Positions 1 through 9,419 of a stretch of DNA of 47,936 nucleotides are shown here, piece by piece. The notes beneath the pieces are model-generated. The model was given only the letters and a program-made list of their open reading frames with translations, had not been told where the DNA came from and ran no database searches. Location: the NCBI GenBank assembly GCA_013003395.1, contig JABDJC010000005.1:1-47936 (forward strand), read 5' to 3'. The stretch is from Acidimicrobiia bacterium. Lineage in GTDB: Bacteria > Actinomycetota > Acidimicrobiia > Spongiisociales > UBA5794. A program made the translations under genes and the position numbers. Numbering within the stretch: the first letter of the stretch is position 1; each line of letters starts with the position of its first letter.

Positions 1-2763
1 TGGCTCGGTGGTCGAGAACTCGAGTCTCTTCGATCACGTGCGACCGCGGCCGCCAAGGAACAAGCAGCGATTCAGGCTCGACTCGTCGAAGCCGAGACGG
101 AGCGAAATCGACTCACCGCCGAACTCGAAGATCTTCGGAATTCGGCCGGGCGGGCGGGCAAGGCCCTGCAACGCGACACGGTCGCCGCGGCGGATCTCGA
201 GACGTCTGCAGAGCGGCTGCAACGAGTGGCGATGGTCGCCCGAGAGCGCCGCATGGCAGCTGAGAGTCGCCTCCGAGGTGCCGGAGAGCGCAAGTCCGAT
301 CTCGAGCAAGAGTGCGCCGACGTCGAGCGAGAGATCGCCGCGGCCCGGGTCGAAGAGCAGACAGCCGTTGGTATCGCTGAGCGACGGGAAACCGCGCTCA
401 GCGCACTCGAGGAAGAGGAACGCACGCTCAGCGAGCAAGTGCAGTTGCCGGCAGAAAGTGTCGCCGCCACGATGCGCGGCGACCTCAGATCGCTCGAGGT
501 TGCGTCTGCACGAGACGATCGAGAGCTGGCCGCAGTCACGAAACGACTGGACCTCGTCAGTGAGCGCCTTCGTGAGGAGCAGAACGAAGCGTTGCGCCTC
601 CAGTCACAGATCGAGGATCTGGACGCAGCTGTAGGCGCCGCGCAACGCAACTATGACGCCAGCCGCACGTCGCGAGAGAAAGCTCAACAGCAGTGGGAGG
701 TAGCTGAGGCCGCCCGCAACGATGCGCGTCTCGACCTTGCACGAGCATCAGCCAGGGTAGAAGCCATCGAGGCGGCGTTGGCCGGCATCGGTGATCCGGT
801 CGCACGAGAAGCGGCCGCATCGTCCGAAGCGATCATTGGCCTCCTGGTGACCCGGCTGGATGTTCCGTTGGACGTCGCTCGCGCAGTGGACGCCGCGTTG
901 GGTTCCTGGAGCGAGGCGTTCGTCGCTCGGACCTCGGAAGGCATGTCGGATGTCGTGGCCGAGCTCAAAGCAGCCGGGCACGGGGGAGTGACCATCCTCA
1001 ATGGACGAGGACCGTGGCGCGACGGACCGGCGAGAACCGTCGCTGTGGAAACCGGCATGGTGGCTCTGGTCGATCGACTCGGGTCGAATCATGAGCGCTT
1101 GCTTGCGGATCGACTGCTCGGGGATGTCGTTCTCGTGCCTTCCTGGGATCGAGGCATCGACCTCGTTGCGGCCAACGAGAACGTACGAGCCGTCACTGTT
1201 GATGGAGATCTCATCACTGCAGACGGTTTGATCTTGGCTTCCGCCAACGGTGCCGGCCAGGCAGCGCTCGAGGCGGCCAGAGACGCGTTCGAAGCCGCCG
1301 AACGAAGCGCAGCACGAGGTGAGAGCACCCACGTGGTCGCCAAACGCGAGTTCGACACCGCACGAACCGCAGAACGTACCGCCCTTGAAGCCCTCGAGAC
1401 ACTCGAAGCGAAACTCGACGGCTTCACCGAGGCACTTGCGCTCATCGAGCGAACCAGGAGTGAGGGCACCGCAGAAGTCGAGCGCCTCGAAGAGCGGGGC
1501 ACCGCGCTGGGAGAGTCAGCTGTCGCCCGTCAAGAACGCCTCATCGAGCTGCGGCAGCGTGTTGCCGAGTTCGAAGGTGAAGAAGCTGAACGCCAGGCGG
1601 CGTGGGATGCGCTCAACCGACGGAGAGACGAGGTCGCGGCACGCCGAGACGAGGCACGCCGCGAGCGTGAGGCCGCTGCGGCGGGTCTTGCGAGCGTCGC
1701 CGAACGCCGGAGACTGCTCGAAGACCGGCTGGAGAAGGCTCGAATCGAGCTCGAAGACCTCGACCAGCATCCAGTCCATCCGAACTACGTGGCTCACCTC
1801 ACCACTGTCGAAGAACGGGCGAGGGCTGGACTCGACGTGGTCAGAACGCACATCGCCGCGTTACGCGAGCGACAGAGAGCGCTGCGGGCCGAAGCGGGTG
1901 TCGCAGATGGACAGCTCGAGTCTGCGTACCAAGTGCAACGATCGCTCGAACGAGAAATCAGCGACGGCAGAGAACGGGCTTCAGTGCTCGCCATCGAGTT
2001 GGCCGAGCTGCGGGTCAGGGACGAGTCGGTCGCCGAAGGCCTCAGACGTGACGCCGACGCCACAGAAGAAGAAGCGATGGCGGCGCCGATGCCGCCGCTG
2101 TCGGAAGGCGAAGTGGCCCGAGACAAGGCCAACGAGCTCGAGGCGGAACTCCGCCGGATGGGGCCGATCAACCCGTTGGCCGCGGCCGAGTACCGCGAAC
2201 TGGCCGAGCAGGTCGAGACGCTCGAGTCTCAACTTGGTGATCTCAATGAATCTCGGGCTGAGCTGCAGAAAGTCATCACGGCACTGAACGACGAGATGAC
2301 CACCATGTTCGATCAAGCCTTCGCCGAAATCTCCGCGTTGTTCGAGGAGAACTTCTCATTGGTGTTCCCAGGCGGAAAGGGCCGTCTCACGTTGCTCGAT
2401 CCCGAGAATCCTTTGACCTCCGGTGTCGAGATCGAGGCACAGCCGCTGGGCAAGAAGGTCGGGCGCCTCAGTCTCCTCTCCGGTGGGGAGAGGTCACTTG
2501 CCGCCCTCGCCTTCCTCTTCGCGGTGTTCCGTTCGCGTCCCAGTCCTTTCTACGTGCTGGACGAGGTCGAAGCCGCCCTCGACGACGCCAACCTCAGACG
2601 CTTTCTGCGGCTCGTTGACACGTTGCGGCACTCGGCGCAGCTCATCATCATCACGCACCAGCAACAGACCATGGAGGCCGCTGACGTGCTCTACGGCGTC
2701 ACCATGGAACCAGGCGAGTCGTCCAAGGTGATCGCCAAACGCCTTGCCGAAGCTCGGGTGTAG
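1..2763 (+). CDS. smc: Chromosome segregation protein SMC, C-terminal part (5' truncated)
   Basis: SMC ATPase that compacts and segregates chromosomes together with ScpA/ScpB. The frame is open from base 1, so the N-terminal Walker A head lies outside the window; 920 residues remain. Coiled coil runs to about residue 260, then a hinge-like globular segment (about 262-400), then a second long Glu/Arg/Ala-rich coiled coil. The C-terminal head has the ABC signature LSGGERSLAALAF (about 825-837) and a Walker B/D-loop FYVLDEVEAALDD (from about 850). Internal ATGs such as the one at 226 are not the start. The gene is followed 18 nt later by ftsY, the usual smc-ftsY order. Identification is firm; only the 5' end is missing. 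Confidence 0.97.
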   Translation, partial: WLGGRELESLRSRATAAAKEQAAIQARLVEAETERNRLTAELEDLRNSAGRAGKALQRDTVAAADLETSAERLQRVAMVARERRMAAESRLRGAGERKSDLEQECADVEREIAAARVEEQTAVGIAERRETALSALEEEERTLSEQVQLPAESVAATMRGDLRSLEVASARDDRELAAVTKRLDLVSERLREEQNEALRLQSQIEDLDAAVGAAQRNYDASRTSREKAQQQWEVAEAARNDARLDLARASARVEAIEAALAGIGDPVAREAAASSEAIIGLLVTRLDVPLDVARAVDAALGSWSEAFVARTSEGMSDVVAELKAAGHGGVTILNGRGPWRDGPARTVAVETGMVALVDRLGSNHERLLADRLLGDVVLVPSWDRGIDLVAANENVRAVTVDGDLITADGLILASANGAGQAALEAARDAFEAAERSAARGESTHVVAKREFDTARTAERTALEALETLEAKLDGFTEALALIERTRSEGTAEVERLEERGTALGESAVARQERLIELRQRVAEFEGEEAERQAAWDALNRRRDEVAARRDEARREREAAAAGLASVAERRRLLEDRLEKARIELEDLDQHPVHPNYVAHLTTVEERARAGLDVVRTHIAALRERQRALRAEAGVADGQLESAYQVQRSLEREISDGRERASVLAIELAELRVRDESVAEGLRRDADATEEEAMAAPMPPLSEGEVARDKANELEAELRRMGPINPLAAAEYRELAEQVETLESQLGDLNESRAELQKVITALNDEMTTMFDQAFAEISALFEENFSLVFPGGKGRLTLLDPENPLTSGVEIEAQPLGKKVGRLSLLSGGERSLAALAFLFAVFRSRPSPFYVLDEVEAALDDANLRRFLRLVDTLRHSAQLIIITHQQQTMEAADVLYGVTMEPGESSKVIAKRLAEARV

Positions 2764-2781
2764 GGTCTTCCCGACTCCATC

Positions 2782-3801
2782 ATGAATCTCGGAACCATCA
2801 TCCCCATCGTTGTCGTCGTGGCACTGCTCTTGGTGCTCGTCGTTTGGCTTGTCCGCCGTCCGTCGGACGCCGGCACGCTCGACGGCGTCGTCACGCCTCG
2901 CCAACCCGAGGTATCGGAAGCGGGACTGCGCGAACGGCTTTCGAAGTCGAGACGAGGCCTGGCCGAGCGTCTCACGGGACTTTTCGCCCGCGACCATTTC
3001 GACCAGGAACTCTGGGATGATCTACAGGACGCGCTCATCGCGGCCGATGTTGGCGTCCGGGCCTCGGAGCAGGTGGTGGAGGCCGTCCGGCAGGCACGAC
3101 CCGAGACGCCCCAGGGAGCGAGGGGAGCCGTTCAAGACCAACTGGAAGCACTCTTCGCCGGCAAGGAGCGTGAGCTGACGCTACGTCGATCGCCATCGAC
3201 GATATTGGTCGTCGGGGTGAACGGCACCGGCAAGACGACCTCGATCGCGAAGCTTGCGGGGATGCTCCAAGGTGAGGGCAAGTCGGTGGTGCTTGCCGCG
3301 GCAGACACGTTTCGTGCAGCCGCCGATGAGCAGCTCAAGACCTGGGCGCAACGAGTTGGGGTGAAGATCGTGACCGGTCGTTCCGGCGCTGATCCTGCTT
3401 CGGTGGCGTTTGAGGCCTACGAGCTGGCCAAGACCGATGGCCTCGACGTCGTGATCGTCGACACCGCTGGACGTCTCCAGACGAAAGCGAATCTCATGGA
3501 AGAGCTGACCAAGATCGCCCGTGTCCTGCGTAGGGAGGCGGGAGAGCTCGATGAGGTGTTGTTGGTGCTTGACGGAACCACCGGTCAGAACGCGCTTGGG
3601 CAGGCCAAAGCTTTCACCGACGCCGTCGGCGTGACCGGAGTGGTGTTGACGAAGCTCGACGGGACCGCCAAGGGCGGAATTGCAGTGGCCGTCGAAAACG
3701 AACTCGACATTCCAGTGAAGTTCATCGGCATCGGCGAAGGCGTCAACGACCTCATCCGGTTCGAGCCAAAAGAGTTCGTCGACGCATTGTTGGGAGAGTG
3801 A
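2782..3801 (+). CDS. ftsY: Signal recognition particle receptor FtsY
   Basis: SRP receptor GTPase that docks Ffh-ribosome complexes at the membrane. 339 residues. An N-terminal hydrophobic segment (about 2-24) suggests direct membrane anchoring, followed by a short linker rather than the long acidic A domain of E. coli. NG domain: G1 GVNGTGKT (145-152), DTAGR (227-231), TKLD (290-293). It follows smc closely and is followed by cdd after a single base, suggesting one transcript. Length and motifs fit actinobacterial FtsY. Confidence 0.97.
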   Translation: MNLGTIIPIVVVVALLLVLVVWLVRRPSDAGTLDGVVTPRQPEVSEAGLRERLSKSRRGLAERLTGLFARDHFDQELWDDLQDALIAADVGVRASEQVVEAVRQARPETPQGARGAVQDQLEALFAGKERELTLRRSPSTILVVGVNGTGKTTSIAKLAGMLQGEGKSVVLAAADTFRAAADEQLKTWAQRVGVKIVTGRSGADPASVAFEAYELAKTDGLDVVIVDTAGRLQTKANLMEELTKIARVLRREAGELDEVLLVLDGTTGQNALGQAKAFTDAVGVTGVVLTKLDGTAKGGIAVAVENELDIPVKFIGIGEGVNDLIRFEPKEFVDALLGE

Positions 3802-3802
3802 C

Positions 3803-4201
3803 GTGCGCGACGAGGAGTTGATCGAAGCGGCAAAGACCGCCGCTGCCATGGCGTACGCTCCATATTCGAAGTTCCGGGTGGGAGCAGTGGTCCTGGCCGC
3901 AGATGGCTCGCTGTTCACGGGATCCAACGTGGAGAATGCCGCATTCCCCTCGACGCTGTGCGCCGAGGCCGTTGCGATCGGGTCTGCAGTGAGTTCGGGA
4001 GTGCGCAAGATCGACGTGATTGCTGTGGCATGCCTCGACGGAGACCAGAATTGTTTCCCATGCGGCCAATGCCGCCAACGGATGCGAGAATTCGGAACCG
4101 AGAAGGTCATTGTCACGGACAAGGCCGGACGAACTCATCGGCACGACTTGTCCGATCTTCTGCCGCACTCGTTCGGTCCCGAGGATCTTCCGAGTCCGTA
4201 G
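3803..4201 (+). CDS. cdd: Cytidine deaminase
   Basis: Zinc enzyme converting cytidine/deoxycytidine to uridine/deoxyuridine in pyrimidine salvage. 132 residues, the normal length of the small homotetrameric class. Zinc and catalytic motifs are visible: C53-A-E55 (general-base Glu) and P86-C-G-Q-C90. The GTG start lies one base after the ftsY stop, so translation is probably coupled. Its product would feed the nucleoside phosphorylases encoded at 9.4-10.7 kb, and upp lies at 12.7 kb. It ends 3 nt from the convergent glgC stop. Confidence 0.96.
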   Translation: MRDEELIEAAKTAAAMAYAPYSKFRVGAVVLAADGSLFTGSNVENAAFPSTLCAEAVAIGSAVSSGVRKIDVIAVACLDGDQNCFPCGQCRQRMREFGTEKVIVTDKAGRTHRHDLSDLLPHSFGPEDLPSP

Positions 4202-4204
4202 GCC

Positions 4205-5443
4205 TCAGTCGGCCTTCACGACCTCGCCCTTCGCAACGACGATGATTCCGGAGTCGGTGACCGTGAATCGGGCCGCGTCGTGCTCGGCGTCGAAACCGAT
4301 CTTTGCTCCTGGCTCGACGACGACATCCTTGTCCAGGATCGCCCGCTTGATCTGCGCATTCCGTCCAACTGACACGCCGTGCATGATGACGCTGTCCTCG
4401 ACACTCGAGTACGAGTGCAACCGTACGTTGGGTGAGATCACCGATCGGTGAACACTTGAACCAGAGATGATGGTCCCGGCCGAAACGATCGAATTGATCG
4501 CCATGCCGCGCCTGCCGTCTTCGTCGAAGATGAACTTGGCGGGCGGTACCGGCGGCTGATTGGTGTAGATCGGCCACTCGTCGTTGTAGAGACTGAAGAT
4601 CGGGTCTACCTCCAGAATGTCCATGTTGGCGTCGTAGTAGGCGTCAACCGTCCCCACGTCGCGCCAATACCCGCGCTCACGCTCATGCTGCCCAGGTATG
4701 TCGTTGCTCTGGAAGTCGTAGACGTACGCCTCGTCGCGACCGACGAGACCCGGGATGATGTCGCCACCCATGTCGTTGCGAGAATCGGGATTCTCGGCGT
4801 CGACGCTGATGATCTCTTCGAGAAGGTCGGCGCTGAACACGTAGTTGCCCATCGACACGAATGCGCTCGTCGGGTCGTCGTGAGTCGGCGAGGGATGCTC
4901 GGGCTTCTCGTGAAACTCCTTGATCAGGCCGGTGGCGTCCGCTTCGATGACGCCGAATGCGGTTGCCTGATCGATGGGTACGCGAATGCCTGCAACGGTC
5001 ACACCTGCACCAGAATCGATGTGGGCCTGAACCATCTGCGATGGGTCCATTCGATAGATGTGGTCGGATCCGAACACGATGACGTAGTCGGGCTTCTCAT
5101 CGTGGATGAGGTTGAGGTTCTGATAGATCGCGTCGGCAGAACCCGAAAACCAGTGGGGTCCTTTTCGCATCTGGGCCGGCACAGGGGCGACCCAGTTTCC
5201 GAGAAGTCTCGACATGCGCCACGTCATCGATATGTGGCGATCGAGACTGTGACTCTTGTATTGCGTCAAGACGGCGATCTTCCGATAGCCGCTGTTGGCG
5301 AGATTCGACAGCGCGAAGTCGATGAGTCGATAGATCCCGCCGAAGGGCACCGCGGGCTTGGCACGGTCGAGGGTGAGCGGCATGAGCCGTCGGCCTTCGC
5401 CGCCTGCCAGAACCAATGAAAGAACGTGTGGTCGCGTAGCCAT
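4205..5443 (-). CDS. glgC: Glucose-1-phosphate adenylyltransferase
   Basis: ADP-glucose pyrophosphorylase, first committed step of glycogen synthesis. 412 residues, typical length. The nucleotidyltransferase motif LAGGEGRR (12-19) and the [10 protein letters not shown] segment (27-36) are at the N-terminus; the C-terminal part has the hexapeptide-type beta-helix character (repeated V/I-x-x-x-A/S spacing, about 290-400). The ATG has no Shine-Dalgarno but a TAGGTT box ends 6 nt upstream, suggesting a leaderless message. No other glycogen gene is in the window. Confidence 0.96.
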   Translation of the reverse strand: MATRPHVLSLVLAGGEGRRLMPLTLDRAKPAVPFGGIYRLIDFALSNLANSGYRKIAVLTQYKSHSLDRHISMTWRMSRLLGNWVAPVPAQMRKGPHWFSGSADAIYQNLNLIHDEKPDYVIVFGSDHIYRMDPSQMVQAHIDSGAGVTVAGIRVPIDQATAFGVIEADATGLIKEFHEKPEHPSPTHDDPTSAFVSMGNYVFSADLLEEIISVDAENPDSRNDMGGDIIPGLVGRDEAYVYDFQSNDIPGQHERERGYWRDVGTVDAYYDANMDILEVDPIFSLYNDEWPIYTNQPPVPPAKFIFDEDGRRGMAINSIVSAGTIISGSSVHRSVISPNVRLHSYSSVEDSVIMHGVSVGRNAQIKRAILDKDVVVEPGAKIGFDAEHDAARFTVTDSGIIVVAKGEVVKAD

Positions 5444-5449
5444 TGAGAT

Positions 5450-5455
5450 AACCTA
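5450..5455 (-). promoter_or_regulatory. Putative -10 box of leaderless glgC
   Basis: TAGGTT on the minus strand (TANNNT type) with exactly 6 nt before the glgC ATG, placing the likely transcription start on or next to the A of ATG. No convincing -35 is visible. Confidence 0.45.
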
Positions 5456-5507
5456 CCGCATCAATTCCGACGTCGCGTTACGCTCAACCGCCGCACCGCG
5501 TCAACCG

Positions 5508-5810
5508 ATGAAAGTACTCATGCCAAGAGAAACATTCGGATGGGTGAGCCCTCGTAGTCGCACCGTTCTCCTCGCTGCAGGATGGGCGTTGCTCGTCGTC
5601 GGGCTCTGTGCCGTCGGTTTCGGAGTGGTGACCGGCAGCGGAGCCATGCTCGTCGCCGGCCTCGTAGCCTCGACCTTGGCCTGGTGGCTGTCCGTCTCGT
5701 TGCCCGAACCCGATCCTGCGCCACATCGCACGGAACGCCGGAGACGAGAGGCCATTCGTCGCTTCAGCGATCACCCCGTGTACGTGAGCAGCTCTCACAC
5801 GAAACCCTGA
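5508..5810 (+). CDS. Small two-helix membrane protein, unknown function
   Basis: 100 residues from the ATG at 5508; a second ATG at 5520 is an alternative start. The visible features are two adjacent hydrophobic segments (about 20-40 and 45-62) and a basic, Arg-rich tail (about 70-88, with TERRRREAIRRF), suggesting a small inner-membrane protein with a cytoplasmic basic tail. It is divergent from glgC and convergent with etfA. I do not recognise the family. Membrane-like hydropathy over a short ORF supports it as real, but not strongly. Confidence 0.55.
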   Translation: MKVLMPRETFGWVSPRSRTVLLAAGWALLVVGLCAVGFGVVTGSGAMLVAGLVASTLAWWLSVSLPEPDPAPHRTERRRREAIRRFSDHPVYVSSSHTKP

Positions 5811-5818
5811 TCGAGATG

Positions 5819-5832
5819 GGCACACGAGTGCC
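5819..5832. terminator. Small hairpin between convergent genes
   Basis: GGCAC-ACGA-GTGCC gives a 5-bp GC-rich stem in the 28-nt gap between the convergent small membrane protein gene and etfA. There is no T-tract, so it is at best a weak bidirectional terminator. Confidence 0.25.
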
Positions 5833-5838
5833 GATTCG

Positions 5839-6792
5839 TCAGCTCTTCGTTTTCAACGCCTCGATGAGCGCTGGAACGACGCTGTGCACGTCGCCGACGA
5901 TTCCAAGGTCGGCCACGCCGAAGATTGGTGCCTCCGGGTCCTTGTTGATGGCGATGATCGTCCCTGAATCCTTCATGCCGACGAGATGCTGCATCGCACC
6001 GCTGATGCCACAGGCGATGTAAACGCCTGGCTTGACGGTTTTGCCGGTCTGACCGACCTGCATCGAGTACGGCACCCAACCCGAGTCGACTACGGCCCGG
6101 GTTGCCCCGACGGCTCCACCCAGCAAGGTTGCCAACTCTTCGATCATCGGGAACTTGTCGGCTCCGCCGAGTCCACGTCCGCCTGAGACGACGATCGCCG
6201 CCGCCTCGAGGTCGGGACCTTCGCTCGACTCTGCGTGACGAGAAGTTATACGAGCTTCGCCGGCGTGTCCGCGGTCGGGCAGTTCGACTGGAATCACCGT
6301 GGGAGCAGCCCCGCCTGAGGGTTCTGCGGGGAATGCCTTGGGACGTGCGATCACCAGCGCGGGAGCTTCCGCTCGAACCTCGGTAACGACCTTCGTGGTA
6401 CCACCGAGAATCTCTGAAGTGACCGCAACGGGGCCACTGGCCGAGATGTCGACAGCATTGGCGAGCACGGGCCGATCCAGGCGTGCGCTCAATCGACCGA
6501 CGACGTCACGATCCGTGTTGCCCAAGCCGAACAGAATGATCCGGGGGGATCCGCCGGCGATGAGGCTCTCGAGTGCAGCGGCGATACCGGCTGCCGCGAG
6601 CGTATCGGTTGCCGCGATGTGATAGACCGTCGTTGCTCCGTGGTCACCCAAAGCGGCGAACGTCTCGTCGCTGCCTTCACCGAGATAGATCGCCGCGACT
6701 TCGCCGTCGAGGCTGCGCGCCTTGGTCAGTAGCTCCAGTGCCGTGGTGGTCGGTCCGCCATCGACCTCTTCTGAGAATACCCAAGTTGCCAT
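5839..6792 (-). CDS. etfA: Electron transfer flavoprotein, alpha subunit
   Basis: FAD-binding subunit of ETF, which takes electrons from acyl-CoA and related dehydrogenases and passes them to ETF:quinone oxidoreductase. 317 residues, normal. The C-terminal FAD domain is clear: SGGRGLGG (about 203), then [14 protein letters not shown] and the GISGAMQH region (about 240-275). It starts immediately after the etfB TGA with no gap. No dehydrogenase or ETF-QO gene is adjacent; an enoyl-CoA hydratase lies at 24.5 kb on the other strand. Confidence 0.96.
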   Translation of the reverse strand: MATWVFSEEVDGGPTTTALELLTKARSLDGEVAAIYLGEGSDETFAALGDHGATTVYHIAATDTLAAAGIAAALESLIAGGSPRIILFGLGNTDRDVVGRLSARLDRPVLANAVDISASGPVAVTSEILGGTTKVVTEVRAEAPALVIARPKAFPAEPSGGAAPTVIPVELPDRGHAGEARITSRHAESSEGPDLEAAAIVVSGGRGLGGADKFPMIEELATLLGGAVGATRAVVDSGWVPYSMQVGQTGKTVKPGVYIACGISGAMQHLVGMKDSGTIIAINKDPEAPIFGVADLGIVGDVHSVVPALIEALKTKS

Positions 6793-7569
6793 TCAGACCA
6801 CCTTTGCCTGTTCGAGCAATTCGACGATGCGAAGGTGACCTTCACCATCGTCCTCGATCACCTGGCCTGCTTGGCGCGAAGGCACCGGTGACACCTCTGT
6901 TATGTCTTGGCCTGAACCTGATCCGCCGACCGAGTCGCCATCAAGTCCGAGGTCGCTCACGGTGAGCTGATCCACTGGCTTCTGCTTGGCTTGCATGATC
7001 CCCTTGAACGTGGGGTACCGGGGTTCGACCACACCGGCCGTGACCGAGATCAACGCCGGGAGGCCGCACTCCACCACGTCATATCCGGATTGCGTCTGGC
7101 GCTCGATCCGGATACCGGTTTCGGTCTTCTCGAACTTACGAGCGAACGTGAGAGCAGGAACGTCGAGAAGCTCGCTGATCTGCTGCGGCACGACGCCGGT
7201 GTAGCCGTCTGAGGATTCCGTACCGGCGATGACGAGGTCGGCGCCCTCTCGCTTGATGGCGGCCGCAAGCACCTTCGCGGTGCTGAGGGCACCGGATCCT
7301 TTGAGTTCTGCGTCGTCGATGATGACCGCCTTGTCGGCGCCCATGGCCAATGCCTGACGGATGCCCTGCATGTTGCCGGCAGGGCCCATCGAGACGAGCA
7401 CGACTTCGCCTTCGCTCGCTTCCTTGAGCTGAAGCGCAACTTCGACCCCGTAACGATCGGTGTCGTCCATCACCTGGTCGGGAGGTCTTATCACCCAGTG
7501 TGTCGTCGGATCGAGTTGATACGGCGTTGCCGGGTCCGGTATCTGCTTGACGCAGACAGCGATCTTCAT
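6793..7569 (-). CDS. etfB: Electron transfer flavoprotein, beta subunit
   Basis: AMP-binding subunit of ETF. 258 residues. It begins MKIAVCVKQIPDP, the family N-terminus, and contains the ETF-beta signature region VIAGTESSDGYTGVVPQQI at about 116-134. An AGGAG Shine-Dalgarno lies about 8 nt before the ATG, so unlike glgC or deoB this message has a leader; a TATCAT box lies further upstream on the minus strand. First gene of an etfB-etfA operon. Confidence 0.96.
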   Translation of the reverse strand: MKIAVCVKQIPDPATPYQLDPTTHWVIRPPDQVMDDTDRYGVEVALQLKEASEGEVVLVSMGPAGNMQGIRQALAMGADKAVIIDDAELKGSGALSTAKVLAAAIKREGADLVIAGTESSDGYTGVVPQQISELLDVPALTFARKFEKTETGIRIERQTQSGYDVVECGLPALISVTAGVVEPRYPTFKGIMQAKQKPVDQLTVSDLGLDGDSVGGSGSGQDITEVSPVPSRQAGQVIEDDGEGHLRIVELLEQAKVV

Positions 7570-7641
7570 CGGGTGCTCCTCGTGGTTCGCAGGCCGACGG
7601 GATGATAGAGGAGCGGCACGTTGATCGGATCGCCAGTCCTG

Positions 7642-8607
7642 TCAGTAGGTCTGGTGCCAGTCGGGCGGCGTTTCTGGAGGATCGATGACCTTGCTCCAGG
7701 GACGCGCCGCAGATCGTGCGATGACCGCCAACTCGGTGAAGCGAGGAGCCACGAGCCTGTTGATGACGTCTCCTCTTGCCTCACGATCGACCGCTTCGGA
7801 CCACAACGCCCGTCCCACCATGAAGCCCGAGGCGCCGTGCTCGGCAGCGACGGTGAATTGCGATCGAAAAGTCTCGAAGTCGCCGCCGCCCGACAGCAGG
7901 GCCCACGGTACTTCGCACACTGCGGTCAATTCGTCACAGGCATCGCGCCAACGACTGACGTCTGCAACATGGATGGGATTGACGGGAAACTGCACCTTGA
8001 GAATATCCGGGCCGAAGGCCGACAGCCGGCGAGCCGTAGCAATGGTCACCTCGAAACGGGGAAACTCCTTGCTGTCGACCGGAGCAGAGCCTGGCGGCGA
8101 GTACGGAAGCGGCTCGAGAAACAAGGGAACGTCGGCCGCCCGCGCGTCGGCGATCACGGTACGAATGAGCTCATCTTGCCGGTCGGTGATGTCACCGCCG
8201 TCCGGGTGGTACAAGACCAAGAGTTTGAGCCCTGAGGCCCCGGACCGTGCCGCCTTCGTGACCCCCCAGTCGGGCAGCAACGACGTCATCTCGATCGACG
8301 GGTCGCCGAGGTACCCCTGCTGTTCGAGCGCGGCGATGAAACCGATCTGGCTGGGCAGGATCCCGCTGTGGATCGCCGGAGCGATGCCATATTCGGGATC
8401 GAGCATGACGCCAGACGCCGACGGCCCAACTCCTTGGAGGAGGTCGAGCTTGAGATCCACGATGTCGGCAGTCGGCACACCGGCAGGATCTTCGGGCGAA
8501 AGCACAACTCTCATCGAGTCCCGGTGGTCGATGGCAAGGATCGTGAACACGTTCTCGGTTGTCGACAACGTGGTCAGCCTGCGGTAGCGGCCGGTCGTCG
8601 AAATCAC
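7642..8607 (-). CDS. LacD-type class I aldolase (DeoC/LacD superfamily)
   Basis: 321 residues. It resembles tagatose-1,6-bisphosphate aldolase LacD and the related sulfofructose-phosphate aldolases: AIDHRDS (25-31), LDPEYG (69-74), GLKLLVLYHPD (126-136), FLEPLPY (163-169), and DILKVQFPVN (191-200), whose K194 aligns with the Schiff-base lysine of LacD as I recall it. The GTG start overlaps the punA stop (GTGA), making it the last gene of deoB-deoA-punA-aldolase. That position is where deoC is often found, so the substrate may be a sugar phosphate released by nucleoside breakdown. The true substrate cannot be read from sequence. Confidence 0.85.
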   Translation of the reverse strand: MISTTGRYRRLTTLSTTENVFTILAIDHRDSMRVVLSPEDPAGVPTADIVDLKLDLLQGVGPSASGVMLDPEYGIAPAIHSGILPSQIGFIAALEQQGYLGDPSIEMTSLLPDWGVTKAARSGASGLKLLVLYHPDGGDITDRQDELIRTVIADARAADVPLFLEPLPYSPPGSAPVDSKEFPRFEVTIATARRLSAFGPDILKVQFPVNPIHVADVSRWRDACDELTAVCEVPWALLSGGGDFETFRSQFTVAAEHGASGFMVGRALWSEAVDREARGDVINRLVAPRFTELAVIARSAARPWSKVIDPPETPPDWHQTY

Positions 8608-9419
8608 GCCGTGAGGCGCCGCAACAGCGCGTCGACCACTCTGGTGAATCGGTCGCGAGCCTCGGCTGCAGTTGCCGTCACCTCTTCGTGTGACAGTGGA
8701 GTCGCTGAGATACCGGCAGCGAGGTTCGTCACCAACGATATCGCGCCCACGTCGATGCCCATGTGGCGGAGTGCGATCGCCTCAGGAACGGTCGACATCC
8801 CTACGAGGTCGGCCCCGAGGCGTCGCGCCATCTCCACCTCGGCAGGCGTCTCGTACGACGGCCCGGTGAACCAGGCGTAGACGCCCTCGGCCATCGGCAC
8901 CGCGACGTCGGCCGCAGCGGCATGAATCTGCGACCTGACAGCAGGCGAGTAGACCGCCGACATGTCGGGGAATCGAGCGCCCAGTTCGGCGATGTTCTGA
9001 CCATGAAGAGGATTGCGGCCCGTGAGATTGAGGTGGTCGGTGAGTGCCACGAGGTTGCCAGGCTGCACGTGGCTGCCCACTCCGCCGGCGGCGTTCGTCA
9101 GGATCACCGTCGAGGCACCGGCGAGTGCGACCGATCGTACGCCGAACACGACGTCGGCCGGGTCCCATCCCTCGTAGAAGTGCACACGACCGGCCATGAG
9201 GGCAACCCGCTTGTCGCCGATGGTTGCCATGTGCAGCGATCCGGCGTGGCCTTCTACGCGAGGCGTAGGGAATCCAGGAATCGACGCATACGACAGCTCG
9301 GTGGCGTCGGCGAACTCCGCGGCATACGCGCTCAAACCGGAACCGAGCACGATGGCGACGGCTGGGACGCCGGCACGGTCGACGATGTCAGCTGCTGCAG
9401 TGCGAAGTCGATCGATCAT
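8604..9419 (-). CDS. punA: Purine nucleoside phosphorylase
   Basis: Phosphorolysis of purine (deoxy)nucleosides to base plus (deoxy)ribose-1-phosphate. 271 residues, the length of the trimeric PNP class. Motifs: LGSGLS (25-30), the phosphate-binding segment with MAGRVHFYEGW (about 75-85), LTNAAGGV (about 107-114), FTGPSYETPAEV (about 189-200) and the MSTVPEAIALRH segment (about 213-224). Its ATG overlaps the deoA stop (ATGA) and its own stop overlaps the aldolase GTG, so it is translationally coupled on both sides. Confidence 0.95.
   Translation of the reverse strand: MIDRLRTAAADIVDRAGVPAVAIVLGSGLSAYAAEFADATELSYASIPGFPTPRVEGHAGSLHMATIGDKRVALMAGRVHFYEGWDPADVVFGVRSVALAGASTVILTNAAGGVGSHVQPGNLVALTDHLNLTGRNPLHGQNIAELGARFPDMSAVYSPAVRSQIHAAAADVAVPMAEGVYAWFTGPSYETPAEVEMARRLGADLVGMSTVPEAIALRHMGIDVGAISLVTNLAAGISATPLSHEEVTATAAEARDRFTRVVDALLRRLTA

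Noticed and set aside
72-2997. Several open frames of 100-350 codons antisense or out of frame within smc
   Set aside because: High-GC shadows of the SMC coiled coil; translations are Arg/Ser-rich without domains.
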